A stretch of DNA of 64,000 bases. It comes from Leptodactylus fallax (taxonomy: Eukaryota > Chordata > Amphibia > Anura > Leptodactylidae). Within the stretch, counting starts at the first letter, position 1. Each line of letters begins with the position of its first letter. The notes below the pieces were generated by a model. That model was not told the DNA's origin, ran no database searches, and saw only the letters and a program-made list of their open reading frames with translations. Where the stretch lies: assembly GCA_947044405.1 (NCBI GenBank), contig CAMRHE010000324.1, positions 62,001-126,000 of the forward strand, in the 5' to 3' direction. The translations under genes were made by a program, and so were the position numbers. This document shows positions 21,900 through 32,350 of this stretch, piece after piece.

Positions 21900-22836
21900 A
21901 GTCCAGTTGGGAGTGACACAGAAACTCATTTGCTGCTTTGTATGGGGTAGTGACTGCAGGATATCATCTTTGGAAACATCATCCTCCAGATCCCTGGTGA
22001 GATTACTAAGCCAAATTCATAATGCCCCAGCTACTGCAGCAGAGAACATGGCAGTCTTACAAGACCCGACTGATGACATTTAAGTCTTCTTAAGAATGAA
22101 TCAGCTTTGCAGTCCATAGGTTCTTTTAATAGGGAGGAATCTTCTAACAAAAAAACTTTTTTCTTGGACAACTTGACCACAGGAAGATCCACCTTAGTAA
22201 TTGTATACCACTATTTTGTTGCCGACTCATCAAGCTTGTATATACTTCTGATTCTGTACTCCAAGTCTACTTTTTCTCTAGTCTATCCCAGTCATGCCTC
22301 ATCTAGTACTGAGCGACCTGGAATAGCCTTTCCTTTGGAAACAGGAAAATAAAAGAGCCTTTGCCTTTTTGGCTTATGCTCTACATCTTTATCTGACTTT
22401 GAGGTCTCTTTGACAGCTTTGAGTAGATCATTAACATTGTCTTTAGACAAGATGTAATATTCACCCGGGTTGTCCAGATCAGATGCCACCAAGCAAGAAT
22501 TGTCAGAATCAAGCTGAGAGGAAGATGAGGGTTGAATATAATTTGGTGAAGGAGATTTTCTGCCCCTTGTAGGCTTAGGGGCTTTTGCTTTCTCAAACAC
22601 TTATGTCATTTGTTGACTAAACCATTTCATTAACCCAGAAAGATCCTCATAAGAAGTAGCCTCAGTACAGTAGTCCCATAAATCTGAGGCACCGTCATCT
22701 GGCAAGGGCTGGCTACATTTAGCACAGTATCTGTGTTTAGACTTGTGAGTCCTATTCCTAGATTCCTCCTGGGAGGACAGCATCTTGGCAGAAAGAGGTT
22801 ATTGTGGAAGAAAGAGTGCACCATGTCTCCAAACAT
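21900..22836 (-). pseudogene. DIRS gag-like ORF remnant
   Basis: Two minus-strand pieces remain: 22601-22836 (HRYCAKCSQPLPDDGASDL, with a second cysteine DYC, a zinc-knuckle-like pattern) and 22292-22600 (charged, serine-rich, ending in KRQRLFYFPVSKGKAIPGRS). Vertebrate DIRS ORF1 proteins begin with a C..C motif of this sort upstream of RT. Sequence below 22290 continues in broken frames towards the RT. Confidence 0.6.
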
Positions 22837-22870
22837 TTCCTTCTTTATAGTATGAGCTGAGAGGGGGAGG

Positions 22871-23870
22871 GCATGTCACTTCCAGTAAGTGGCGGGTCAC
22901 TTCCTCCACTTCAAAAAAAGTCATGGATCTAGGTTTATAATGACTAATGTCCCATATTTTTGCTGTATCACAATGAACAAATTTTCAGTGTTAGTAACTG
23001 CATACTTATGAGTTGCCAAGCATGCACGTCATTTGTTACACCTGTGTGTTTTAGGCAGTTTTAGGGCATATTTTCTCATTTTCCTCATATCTCATTAATG
23101 AAATGATATACCATAGCTATAGGTAATGTAATAAGGTATAAAGCAAGGATGTGCTCACTGTATAAATGACTCCATCTGTGATTTAGGAGCAGTATGAATC
23201 AGCAATGGGTGATGTTCTTGCTGTTAATTTAATGGTGGGTTATATTAAATGGAGATCATTGGAAATTTCAGAATGAATTACAGCACATACTCTGTATTTT
23301 TAAAGCCTTCTTATGAGCATGTATTTGCATTAATTTTAGAGTGTTAATTGTATCTAATGACTGCATTTAGTGAAATAGCATGCACTCTGAAATTTGCTTT
23401 TTAATGTGTTTCCCCTGTATGTCGAATAATTTCAGGATTATTAATTGACGTTCTTTGTGAAGAGCTGCATATTATGTACACAGATGAATCATATAAAATA
23501 TGTAAGTAAAAAAATAAACTAAAGTAAGAAATTACTTTTACAGGAAATTGTACATAAGAGGTCTTCTTGTCAATAGCAGGTAATGAATTTTAATGACAGT
23601 TTATACAAAAAAATTATAAAATGGAAATACAGAATAGAGAAGACAGAGCTTTTCAAAATGCATTTTGTTTTGGATCTGCCTATTCAGGCAAAAAGTTCTA
23701 TTCAGTTTATTTTTTTCTGAAAACAAAAGTTAAACTTGGCTTTTAAAGTTACAGTATGTATCATTCCCAGGGCTCATAGGACTTCATCTAATGCTCTTTG
23801 AGGGTAGTTTCACACATTGCATTTTTTTGTAAAAGAAAAAAAAATGACACATGCAAGTCTATCAGTTCTA
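22871..23870. other. Non-repetitive-looking non-coding stretch
   Basis: No transposon ends, open frames or tandem repeats. 23190-23500 is rich in homeodomain-type TAAT cores and contains an octamer-like ATTTGCAT near 23325. It is the best candidate in the window for conserved regulatory sequence, but this is only a compositional impression. Confidence 0.35.
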
Positions 23871-23871
23871 T

Positions 23872-23873
23872 AT

Positions 23874-23912
<39 letters not shown>
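23872..23912. repeat. (TTTA)n microsatellite
   Basis: About ten uninterrupted TTTA units. Confidence 0.97.
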
Positions 23913-24269
23913 GCTTTTTTGAGGAATAACTTGTAAAGCATATCAGCATAAATTGGAACAAAATGCATTAAGGTAATACCTTATATTAAAGTAATACCTT
24001 CATTTAGAAAATATCAGATAGGATGGAATGCGGGATACATGCTAAGTGACCCATACTAAAGTAGAAGAACTAAAAAACAATATGGAAGAACATTGAATCC
24101 ACCAATCCCAATATATTGTACAAGCAGTACAGGCAGAGGTCATTATTAAGCTGTGAAACCGAAAAACAGTTAGTGCAAGTCCACTATCACAGGTCTAACA
24201 TGGATCACAGATTATTGGGAAGGAGACTAGGCTGAAGCAATACTACTATAAATGGCAACATACCATCAT

Positions 24270-24700
24270 GGAATGGAGATTCTAGAGATGTGGAAAATTT
24301 TGTGAAAATGCTGTGAAAATGAATACAGGAGCTAAGTCCCTGATTTGGCTAAATAGATGTTGCATGGTGTCCGCTAAAGTCCAAGGTGGTAGAGATTCAG
24401 GGACACCTCAACTGGTATTCCAGACTCTCCACTGTGAAGGAGAGTGTGTAGATTATAAGAATGAGATATCACAGTTCTCTGTAATATGCTCATCTTAGAC
24501 TCTACCATTACCATATTAGCTTGCAAGTCATCCACAGTCATTTGCAGGGTTCCTACTTCTTGTGAAGTCTCAACTTCATCTTGCCAATGAGTCCAAGTTT
24601 TCTTAGATGGGAGCATGAAGTGTAGTCACTGGAAGTAACAGACTTGTTCCCCTTGTTTATTCATTTATAAGAGAGCTGAAGACAATCAGGAGACATTTTG
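24270..24700 (-). pseudogene. L1 ORF1 (coiled-coil) remnant
   Basis: The minus-strand frame 24374-24616 reads DEVETSQEVGTLQMTVDDLQ and ANMVMVESKMSILQ, a heptad-rich segment like the L1 ORF1p coiled coil. A shifted frame just below gives GVPESLPPWTLADTMQHLF, which fits the RGxPE..... start of the RRM. ORF1p is the RNA-binding chaperone of L1. Only a fragment is left and the frames are broken. No ORF2 follows it. Confidence 0.55.
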
Positions 24701-24877
24701 AATGTTTACCTTGAGTCCCTAGGGGTCTTAACCAGTGCAAGGACCTTATTATGTGCTACTAGTTAGTAAATTTAATGGATATAATGCTATGAGAAGATAA
24801 GTTGGATTTTTAAGTACAGCATTTTGTACATACTGATGCCCTAGTGCTGGTATAATATCTGAATTTATGCTATAGAT

Positions 24878-25070
24878 CAATGATTCCCAAAGTGGTCCAG
24901 GTGGACCCCCAGGGGTCCACGGGAGACTCGACGGGGGTCTACTTTAGATCTAATCTTCACATTTTTTGACGAGTTTTGGAAATATGGTAGAAATGTAACA
25001 GCAGGGGGTCCACAGCAACCAGTAAAATTTTGAAAGTGGTCTACGAGAAAAAAAAGTTTGGGATCCACAG
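24878..25070. mobile_element. Short hAT-like MITE
   Basis: The end CAATGATTCCCAAAG and the opposite end CTTTGGGAATCAC-like GTTTGGGATCCACAG are inverted and match the CAGTGGTTCCCAAA terminus known from hAT elements. It is about 193 bp and non-coding. I see no clear 8-bp duplication. Confidence 0.65.
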
Positions 25071-26189
25071 TTTAAGTGTATATGTTCATGTGACCAAGAT
25101 AGGGATAGATAGATAGTCTGAGGAAGGCCAAAACACGTAGCTGGTAGGACTGGTGTCCTGGTCTGGATGTTAATTTAATGATAAGCAATCAAGAAAGGAT
25201 TATATGGACCCTTGGCGTACTGGCTATTTGGTTTTCCACATGGAAGATTCTCTGGATCTTGCCGTGTATGAGAGTCCATGACAGGATCTTAAATTAATAG
25301 TGGTGAGTTGACTATTTTGTTGTTAGTGCTGAAGAACCTAGGTATAAAGAACTCTAGGGAGAGGCAATTCAGCTTGAAGAGTGTCCACATTGTGTTAGAG
25401 GTCTGCACTGGGGAGTGCTCCCCTTCACTCCCATTTACAGAGGTATGGTCATGGGGGACGGGGCACTGCTATAGATGTCCACTATTGAATTGAGTGCAGC
25501 AACTGAGTGGCTCAATCCCAGAGCTGTGAGGCAGCTAAGACAGAAGAGGAAGCAGTCAGGGAGGTCAGTGGTGATGAGAGAAAAACGTGTGGCTCACAAT
25601 AGGCTATATCTTCAAATACTGGCCAACGCTGGTCCATATAGAGGCCCAAGAAGATATCCAGGCCGGTGGATTTATAAGTGGTGGGGCCACATTGCTGAGC
25701 CAGATTCTTTTTTTTTCGTCATGTAGGGAGGTGTTTAAGCTGAAAAAGCTGGGTCTGAACCCGAGTCAAGGTAAAACATACAAATTATGCTCCCCAAGAG
25801 TGCAGTTTTTGATCCAGTATTTTGAGTCAAAGCCCAAAGTAGATGTAGCAGGAAGGAGAAATGTAAGTTCTTCTTCTATATTCTTCTCCCCATTCCCTTT
25901 GAATCTTCTTCTGGCTTTGAATAAAAAAAAAAAAAAAAATGGAAAACTGCCACAAAAAACAAAGAAGCTGTGTACAAAACTACCCTAAGTAATAACCCAG
26001 TGATAATAAACAGTCTTCTGAAGAAAAATAGAAAAAATGCACTGTTGGGTCTTTTACTCATTTTAAAATGAAGAAACGGTTCTATTCCCATTTTGAGGAC
26101 AGATGCCTCTATGTGTTTATACACAGTCAGTGCTATCAGAAGAAGCAACGGCTTTTACAAGCATTTCAAATTGTATACTTGTTAGGTTT
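25071..26189. other. Non-coding stretch, unclassified
   Basis: This has a poly(A)-like run at 25922-25938 and short homopolymers. Open frames of 60-133 codons (for example 25587-25988) show no recognisable domain. GAGGAAGGCCAAAACACGTAG near 25111 resembles the GAAAC.CGT motif seen in some retroelement UTRs in this window (34760). No gene can be supported. Confidence 0.4.
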
Positions 26190-27246
26190 CGTTCACATCT
26201 GTGTCGGAGTCTCTATACGAAACTCAGTGGCAGATTTCGTTGAAAATTTTCAGTATAAAACCAGCATAAAGCTGCCAGACCCCACTATAGTCTATGGGAT
26301 CCGCTGTGGCAGGTAAATATGAAACAGGCCATAAAAGGCAGGCGAGGATGTCCTGCTGTATGGTGGTAGTAGTGGTGGCTGCATTATGGCAGGACAGTAT
26401 GAAAAGGGACAAACAATGCAGGAGATAATTTGCTGCTGTAAGGTGGTAGAAGTGGTGACAGAACAGAATGGAACAGAACAGATAACGCAGTAGTGGTGGC
26501 AAGACTTTATGCAACAAGAGGCAGTTCTGTTAGTAGCAAGGTAGGAGATAATGTCCTTCTGTATTATGGTGGTAGCACTGATGGCAGCAGCGGCAGGACA
26601 GTTTGGAACAGGATGGACAAGACAGAATACTATCTGGCTGTGAAGGGGTAGCTGTAGTGGCAGCTGCCGAAGTAAAGCATGGAACAAGATGGACAGGCAG
26701 ACAGCTGCAGTGGAATTATTGGGGCTGTAATAAATAGCAAATCTAATAAGTTACATCAGCTAGAGGTTTAATTCTGTGTAAAAAGTGCAATCATCTATAT
26801 AATACTAGAATCACTGCAGTAGCTTTATATTTTTTATTGAGTTTTTGCTGCAGAAAACGTTATTCACCGCAGTACTATTAGTAAAATTTTTCATTTTTCT
26901 CCTGGTTAGACAGTTCAAAAAGTCCAGTGCAATTATATGTGTAACACAAGTATCGAGTATTATTTATTTATTTATTTATTTGAGTTTTTGCTGCAGAAAG
27001 TGTCATTCAAACCAGTATTGTCAGTGCAAACACTATACTAGTACTTTTATCATTCAGTTTTAGTTGCATGAATGTGGCTGAATAAAAAGTGCCTGGAGAA
27101 AGTCAGGGTGGAAATGGATATGGTAATGTAGCATAAGGAAACACATGTGCCATATCATCTACCATGTAAGAACTTGAGTGGCAGAAATTTGGAAAGTAGT
27201 AGTAGCAGCAACAAGCCACATTTGACCCCTGTCCCTAGTAGACATA
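26190..27246. repeat. Unclassified repeat family Q, copy 2, with decayed minisatellite
   Basis: 26330-26700 is a degraded GTGG-rich tandem array with unit length roughly 75-85 bp. It resembles the cleaner 90-bp array at 6705-7135. 26839 and 26982 start two copies of a 143-bp unit (GAGTTTTTGCTGCAGAAA). 27115-27245 (GGTAATGTAGCATAAGG, CATATCATCTACCA.GTAAG, CCCCTGTCCCTAGTAGACA) is matched at 32745-32895. Antisense frames over the array are not genes. Confidence 0.5.
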
Positions 27247-27436
27247 TACAATGCTTTTGGAAAGTCTTCAGACCTTTTCACTGTTTTTACATTTTGTTAT
27301 GTTGAGGCTTTGTATTAAAACAAAAAAAAAAAAAATCAAGTTTTCCACTATCAATCTGCACTCAATAGCCCATAATTAGAATATGAAAACAGAATTTTAG
27401 AATTTTTTTGCTAATTTCACATGGACATGAGTATTC

Positions 27437-28200
27437 AGACTACATTCACACGACCGAAATGCAAAACAGCCTTGAAAAATGTCCATTTTTCAGAGCCGTC
27501 TTGCACCCGAGGGGCACCGGTTTTTATGGATCCCCCATACATTACAGTGTATGGAGGGGTCCATGAAAATGGACAAAAATAGGGCATGACCTATATTTTG
27601 ACTGTCCGTTACATTTTTTGAAAAGCTTTTCCGCAGCGTTTTTTTTTCCTCAATGTGTGGATGGGATTAGCCAGAATCTCATTCACTTTTCTGGTACAGT
27701 AAAATGCAACATTTTTTTTTACTGCAGCAGGAAAAACACTGTGTTTCCGCAACATGAGGTCTTTACTTGAAGGCCGGGGCTATACATAGAGTAAATGCAG
27801 TGATTTGGCCATGGCAGAAATGCCGCGGCGCAAACACAGCATTTTACATTAACTGCAAAGCGGATGGGATTCTGGCTAATGCCATCCACACATTGCAGAA
27901 AATAATCCGCAGCGGAAATGCGGCGATTTGAAAAATGCTTGCGTTTTTGCAAATCGTAGCATGTCAATTATACCTATGGAAATGTTGGCAGTTTCCATAT
28001 AGGTATAGTGGAAGCAGAAAGTCTGCAAAGGAAAAGCGATAAGGCCCCACGTAGCGGACTGCAGCGAAAAATCACTGCGGGAAAAACTGTGGTGGAAACG
28101 CATTGCAGTTTTTCCCACAGCATTTTTCACAGAAAGTGAATGCCGTCCACTTTGCAGGGACTTTCCACCATGTGGAGCCCCAGCGTAAAGGGGTTTTCCC
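27437..28200. repeat. Nested palindromic MITEs inside Tc1 copy E
   Basis: Sequence starting CATTCACACGACCGAAATG near 27444 replaces the Tc1 text after GAGTATTCAGAC. At about 27770-28195 there is a second element (GGCCGGGGCTATAC ... GAGCCCCAGCGTAAAG) with inner inverted matches. One is TATACCTATGGAAATG against CATATAGGTATA near 27970-28005; another is the paired ACTGCGGGAAAAACTG / CAGTTTTTCCCACAG near 28074-28120. No coding capacity. It is related to the elements at 51745-52097 and 53989-54260. Confidence 0.65.
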
Positions 28201-28836
28201 AACATACAGCCCTTTTTTAAACTTGAGCAACTATGCAGATAAACCAACTGCATGGTACCTGTGACATCACCCATCTCTTGGCCCTCTCTTTTAAGATCTG
28301 CACCCCAATAGCACAATTACATCTCCAGCTTGCAATGGCCACAGTGGGTGGTTCTTACTATGCAGCATGTGACTAGTGAAAACTACAGTTCTCAGGTACA
28401 CCTTGCTGTGTGTACTCCTGTCTATTCTTCCTAACAGAAATCATTCATGCACTGCATATGCTCTATCTGTTCAGACAGCACATGCATGGTTATGTAGCTC
28501 TCATCTAATAAGCAGTAGACAAAGACAAATTGAGCGCGCTAGTCCTGAATGAAAATGGACTATAGGTTGTATCTGTCCAGACAGTACATGCATGGTTATG
28601 TAGCTCTCTAATAAGCAGAAGACAAAGACAAATTGAGTGCGCTATTCCTGAATAAAAATGGACTATAGGTTGTATCCATTGGTAACAGTGCTCAAACTGT
28701 GGTAGGGAAAGGAGGATTTCATTGGGCTTTTTCTAGTGACAAATACACTTTTGCTAATTGCTTTTAAGGGGTGACAGCAATATTTTGCAAAGCACTTTTT
28801 ATGAAATATGATTGTTGTTGTGGAAAAAACACTTTA
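28201..28836. repeat. Nested repeat with a 106-bp tandem duplication
   Basis: The block beginning ATCTGT.CAGACAG at 28465 repeats at 28571, and both copies run through CATGCATGGTTATGTAGCTC and GACAAAGACAAATTGAG. The flanks resemble a MITE body. Non-coding. Confidence 0.75.
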
Positions 28837-29063
28837 AGGCTGAGGCCCCACGTTGCAAAAATGCAGCTTTTTTTTTTGTTGCAGATTTTGCTGGGGGTTT
28901 TTGAGCAAAAGTCAGGAGTGGATTGAACAGAAAATAGAAATATAAGTACTTCCTATACATTACCCATTCTGTTTTAGCCATTCTTGGCTTTGGCTGAAAA
29001 AAAAACGCAGCAAAATCTGCAACAACAAAAAAGCTGCGTTTCTGCAATGTGGGGCCTCAGCCT
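28837..29063. mobile_element. Palindromic MITE of the AGGCTAAGGCCCCAC family
   Basis: Ends AGGCTGAGGCCCCACGTTGC and its complement. Nearly the whole 227 bp can fold on itself (GTTGCAGATTTTGCTG against CAGCAAAATCTGCAAC). The same family occurs at 31881-32100 and, truncated, at 51045-51220. Inserted within Tc1 copy E. Confidence 0.85.
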
Positions 29064-29218
29064 AAATATTATCTCTGGGGGCCTTCCATTTCTCTTACCT
29101 TGAGATATTTCTACACTTTGATTGGAGTACACCTGTGGTAAAATCAGTAAATTTGTCATGATTTGGCAAAACACAAGGTCTCCCAGCTGATCATGCATAT
29201 CAAAGCAAAAAACAAGCC

Positions 29219-30474
29219 ATGAGGAGGAAAGAACCACTTGTAGAGCTCATAGACAGGATTTTGTGAAGGCACAGATCTGAAAAAGGTTACAATAAGCTCT
29301 GCTGCATTGAAAATTCCCAAGAGCACAGTGGCTTCTATAATTCTATAACTGGACACTCCACCAAACTAAATAATCAGAGGAGACTTTTGTGAGAGAGGTG
29401 ACCAAGAGCCCAATGGTCCCTCTGGCTGAACTCCAAAGATCTTGTGTACAAATGGGAGAAACTTCCAGGTCAACCATCACTGCAAAATATTCCACCAATC
29501 TGAGCTTTATGGCAAAGTCAATTCTCAGAAAGACACATGAAAGCTTGTCTGGAGTTTGAAAAAAAAAAAGCCCTTTAAAGGACTCTAAGACTATGAGAAA
29601 CAAGATTCTCTGGTCTGATAAAACCAAAATGTAATGTTTTGGCCTCAATGCGGCATGTCCAGAGAAAATCACCTGCTCAATACCATCCCTACAGTGAAGC
29701 ATAGTGGTGGCAGCATCATGCCGTTGGGGTGTTTTTCAGTGGCTGAGACGGAGCCTGGTCAGAGTTAAGAGAAAGCTGAATGTAAAGTACAGAGATTTTC
29801 TTAATAAAAACCTTATCCAGAGTATTCTAGATGTCAGACCTAGCTGAAGGTTCACCTTCCAACAAGACAACAGGGCATATTTATTAAGACTGGCATATAG
29901 TGTCTTAGAAATGGCACCAACTAGCGCATCATATGAGTGATTTATGAAGAGGCTTTAACTTCTTCATAAATCAGGAGCATGTCTCTGCATTAGAATGGAG
30001 ATTTATGCCAGTTAGGAACTGGAGTAAATTTCCATTATAACTCACACCAAAAATCTTTTATAATAAATATGTTGGGCCCTGGCCCACCTCACTCGCCTCC
30101 TTGTGGAGAATGGGGGTTGTGGAGCACATTTGGCACAAGAAAGAGCCTTGTGCAGAATGTGCGTCACAATGTCAGTAGAAAACTGGCATAAAGGGATTGA
30201 TAAATCTTCCCCAAATGAGTCTAAACACATAAGTAGGAGTAGCTCTGTGAATCGCCTTAACGAGCCTTAACTTGAGCCCAATAGAACATCTCTGGAGAGA
30301 CATGAAATTGGTGTCCACTGATGGACCCCATCCAATCTGATAGAACATGAGAGACTTTGCAGAGAAAAATGGCAGAAAATCCACAAATCCAGATTTGCAA
30401 ATCTTGTGGCATCATACTCAAGAAACTGGAGACTGTAATTGCTGTCAAAGGTGCTTCATTTAAGAACTGAGTAA
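29219..30474 (+). pseudogene. Disrupted Tc1-like transposase (copy E)
   Basis: Homology to the copy A transposase runs from a possible ATG at 29219 to about 30474. DNA-binding text is shifted and broken by stops. The catalytic region keeps CTCTGGTCTGAT (WSD, first Asp) near 29610, then a stop in AAAATGTAATG. GGTGGCAGCATCATGC (GGSIM) is near 29706. TTCCAACAAGACAAC (FQQDN, second Asp) is near 29857, where a MITE interrupts. The SPxLxPIEHLWRDMK region is near 30265-30308. Not functional. Confidence 0.85.
29871..30262. repeat. Nested MITE in the Tc1 copy E transposase
   Basis: One side reads GGGCATATTTATTAAGACTGG. The other reads, inverted, GGGAAGATTTATCAATCCC, and inner pairs exist (GAAGAGGCTTTAACTTCTTC). 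It splits the second and third catalytic blocks of the transposase. Exact ends are uncertain by tens of bases on the right. Confidence 0.65.
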
Positions 30475-30674
30475 AGAGTCTGATTTTTTTATATTTTTTT
30501 TTTGTCAATGCAATTTATTAGTTTCTTTGTTAAAAAAAATAGCAAGGATTTCTAACATCCTCTTTTAACTTTGTCAGTATGGGGTAGTGGAGTATTGAGT
30601 GCAGAATGATGGGGGAAAATGTGGAAAACAGGGAAAAAAGTGAAATGATCTGAAGACCTTTTGAATGCATTGTA

Positions 30675-31284
30675 AATAATGTTGTGAAGGAAATGGAAGC
30701 AGATAAGATTGTGACACACTCATCATCTCAGCCACTTCAGGGTGATAAGAAGTGTAACACTATGACTTTAAGCCAATGTTCAGCAACGTCATCACATTTC
30801 TTCTTCTCCTTACTCCCACAATAATTAAATATCTCTAGAGCAGCCATTCTATTCCATCATCTCCATCTTTTTCATGGGCCCCTAGTGAGGTGCATTTTGT
30901 CTCAGAAGAGATTGCATGAGTGTATGGAGTGCTAAGGATGAAATTCCTCAAGACAGTGTTCCAAGTTTTGATGAACTTGATGAGAACAGTCAAGGTTTGG
31001 GCTGTTATTTGGAGTAGTGTCAGTCAGAGGTGGAGGATCTGATTGTTGCTGCTGCTAGTATAGTATAGTATATTAGTATAGTAATAATAAATACAAAATA
31101 GGCTTCTTTTAACACAGCTTACCCGGTCTTGTGCTATGCTTTTGCCATAATAAAAAATATTTGAATTTGAATTTTATTTAAAATAATACCACATTTGTTG
31201 CTAATCCCAAAAAGGTGTAAAAAATCCAACAGTGCAGTGTGTTTTAACCACCAGCTGCCATCAGTTTCAGTTAACTATGTTATC
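30675..31284. repeat. Unclassified repeat family Q, copy 3
   Basis: 30760-30910 (ACTATGACTTTAAGCCA.TGTTCAGCA and CATTCTATTCCATCATCTCC) aligns with 33515-33640. The downstream GAACTTGATGAGAACAG block is part of the same region. Non-coding as it stands. Confidence 0.5.
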
Positions 31285-31500
31285 TATTTTTGCTTACTTG
31301 TATAGCGCCAACATATTCTACAGCGCTTTACAGACTCATCAGTCGCTGTCCCATATAAGGCTCACAAACTACATTTCCTAGGAGTATGTCTTTAGAATGT
31401 GGAAGGAAACACACACAAACACAGGAAGAACATACAAACTTCTTGCAGATGTTGTTCTAGGTAGAATTTGAACCTAGGACTCCAGCGCTGCAAATATGTT
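31285..31500 (-). repeat. Common anuran SINE/LINE-tail repeat
   Basis: The text CTTGTATAGCGCCAACATAT, CAGCGCTTTACAGAC, and GAATTTGAACCTAGGACTCC near the right end is a very common frog interspersed repeat. The last part resembles a tRNA T-arm (GGTTCAAATTC on the minus strand), suggesting a SINE. Confidence 0.7.
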
Positions 31501-31739
31501 GCTGTCTCTTTGACAATTCTAAGGTCATGGTTGTTTTAGAGAGCTGGAAAGGTGTTACATAGAAACCTAGGAGCCCTCAGGGTGTGATACACAACTTTTT
31601 AAAGCAGTTTACACTTTTGGTTTGTAACAAATTGTTCAGAAAAAAATGAAATCTTAGCACAAATTGTCTGAATCTAAAACAAAATGAAATAAATGAAATT
31701 GGTTGGTAATGAAATTAACAGTAAAACAAAACAAAAAAA

Positions 31740-31742
<3 letters not shown>
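31501..31742. repeat. Family Q flank
   Basis: The block with ACCTAGGAGCCCTCAGGGTG near 31567 matches 14480-14510 and, inverted, 6210-6235. Confidence 0.55.

Positions 31743-31787
<45 letters not shown>
31743..31787. repeat. (AT)n microsatellite
   Basis: Forty-five bases of alternating AT. Confidence 0.98.
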
Positions 31788-31789
<2 letters not shown>

Positions 31790-31880
31790 CCATCAGTTAA
31801 TCCAATGCAGATGTGAACCCAGCCTTAGTGGTATTTATTCCATGTGCAACATTTCTGGTCCATGCTCAGCAACCTTTCTC

Positions 31881-32100
31881 AGGCTAAGGCCCCATGTTGC
31901 GGAAAAGCAGCTTTTTTCATTGCAGATTTTGTTGCGGTTTTTTAAGCCAAAGCCAGGAGTGGATTGAGCAGAAGGTAGAAGTATAAGAACTTCCTTTATA
32001 TTTCCCATTCCATTTGTAGCCATTGTTGGCTTTGGCTCAAAAAACCGCAACAAAATCTGCAACAAAAAAAGCTGCTTTTCGCAACGTGGGGCCTTAGCCT
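31881..32100. mobile_element. Palindromic MITE, AGGCTAAGGCCCCAC family
   Basis: Ends AGGCTAAGGCCCCATGTTGC and GCAACGTGGGGCCTTAGCCT. Long complementary arms include CAAAGCCAGGAGTGGATTGA on one side and GGCTTTGGCTC on the other. 220 bp, fold-back, non-coding. A short 20-bp direct duplication (ATTTCATGTCAATATATT) lies downstream at about 32246-32281. Confidence 0.88.
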
Positions 32101-32350
32101 CAAGGAGAATAAATAATACTAAGTGTATTTTTTTTTCACATTTCTGGAGTGCTGCCTTTTTCTTGCATTAATTTATGGACATCTATGGTTTGATTTCTTT
32201 GCCTGTATGGATTGGACGGGTTGTTACTAACGTCTGGTGAGTATTTCATGTCAATATATTGAATTTCATGTCAATATATTTACTTAGAAAATTGGTGACG
32301 TATACAATACTTATTTCACTTACTGTGTATATATAGTGCCACCAAAAATT
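32101..32350. other. Short non-coding spacer
   Basis: Contains the duplicated ATTTCATGTCAATATATT and nothing else I can name. Confidence 0.4.

Larger units (their letters stand above)
19300..22870 (-). mobile_element. DIRS-type tyrosine-recombinase retrotransposon remnant
   Basis: On the minus strand, going from 22870 down, there are a gag-like region with a CxxC zinc-knuckle-like motif, a reverse transcriptase, an RNase H and a tyrosine recombinase. That is the gene order of DIRS elements, which integrate by recombinase and so lack an integrase and target duplications. All parts carry stops or frameshifts. I could not define the terminal and internal complementary repeats. A short inverted pair (AGGTTAATT ... 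AATTAACCT) lies at 19293-19327 near the 3' limit. Confidence 0.8.
27249..30672 (+). mobile_element. Tc1-like transposon (copy E) with nested insertions
   Basis: The left end CAATGCTTTTGGAAAGTCTT (27249) and right end complement (to 30672) are flanked by TA at 27247-27248 and 30673-30674. The element would be about 1.6 kb. It spans 3.4 kb because MITEs were inserted at about 27437-29066 and 29871-30262. Both inverted-repeat arms and the gene are heavily mutated. It is therefore older than the MITEs it contains and much older than copy D. Confidence 0.9.

Noticed and set aside
25475..25988. Overlapping plus-strand frames of 83 and 133 codons
   Set aside because: No domain, poor start context and a poly(A) run inside. 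Not supportable as a gene.
26224..26687. Minus-strand open frames of 97-131 codons, Cys/His-rich
   Set aside because: They lie over the decayed GTGG-rich array and have no recognisable domain.
31285..31500. Possible tRNA gene on the minus strand
   Set aside because: Only a T-arm-like block is present; the whole is a common interspersed repeat.
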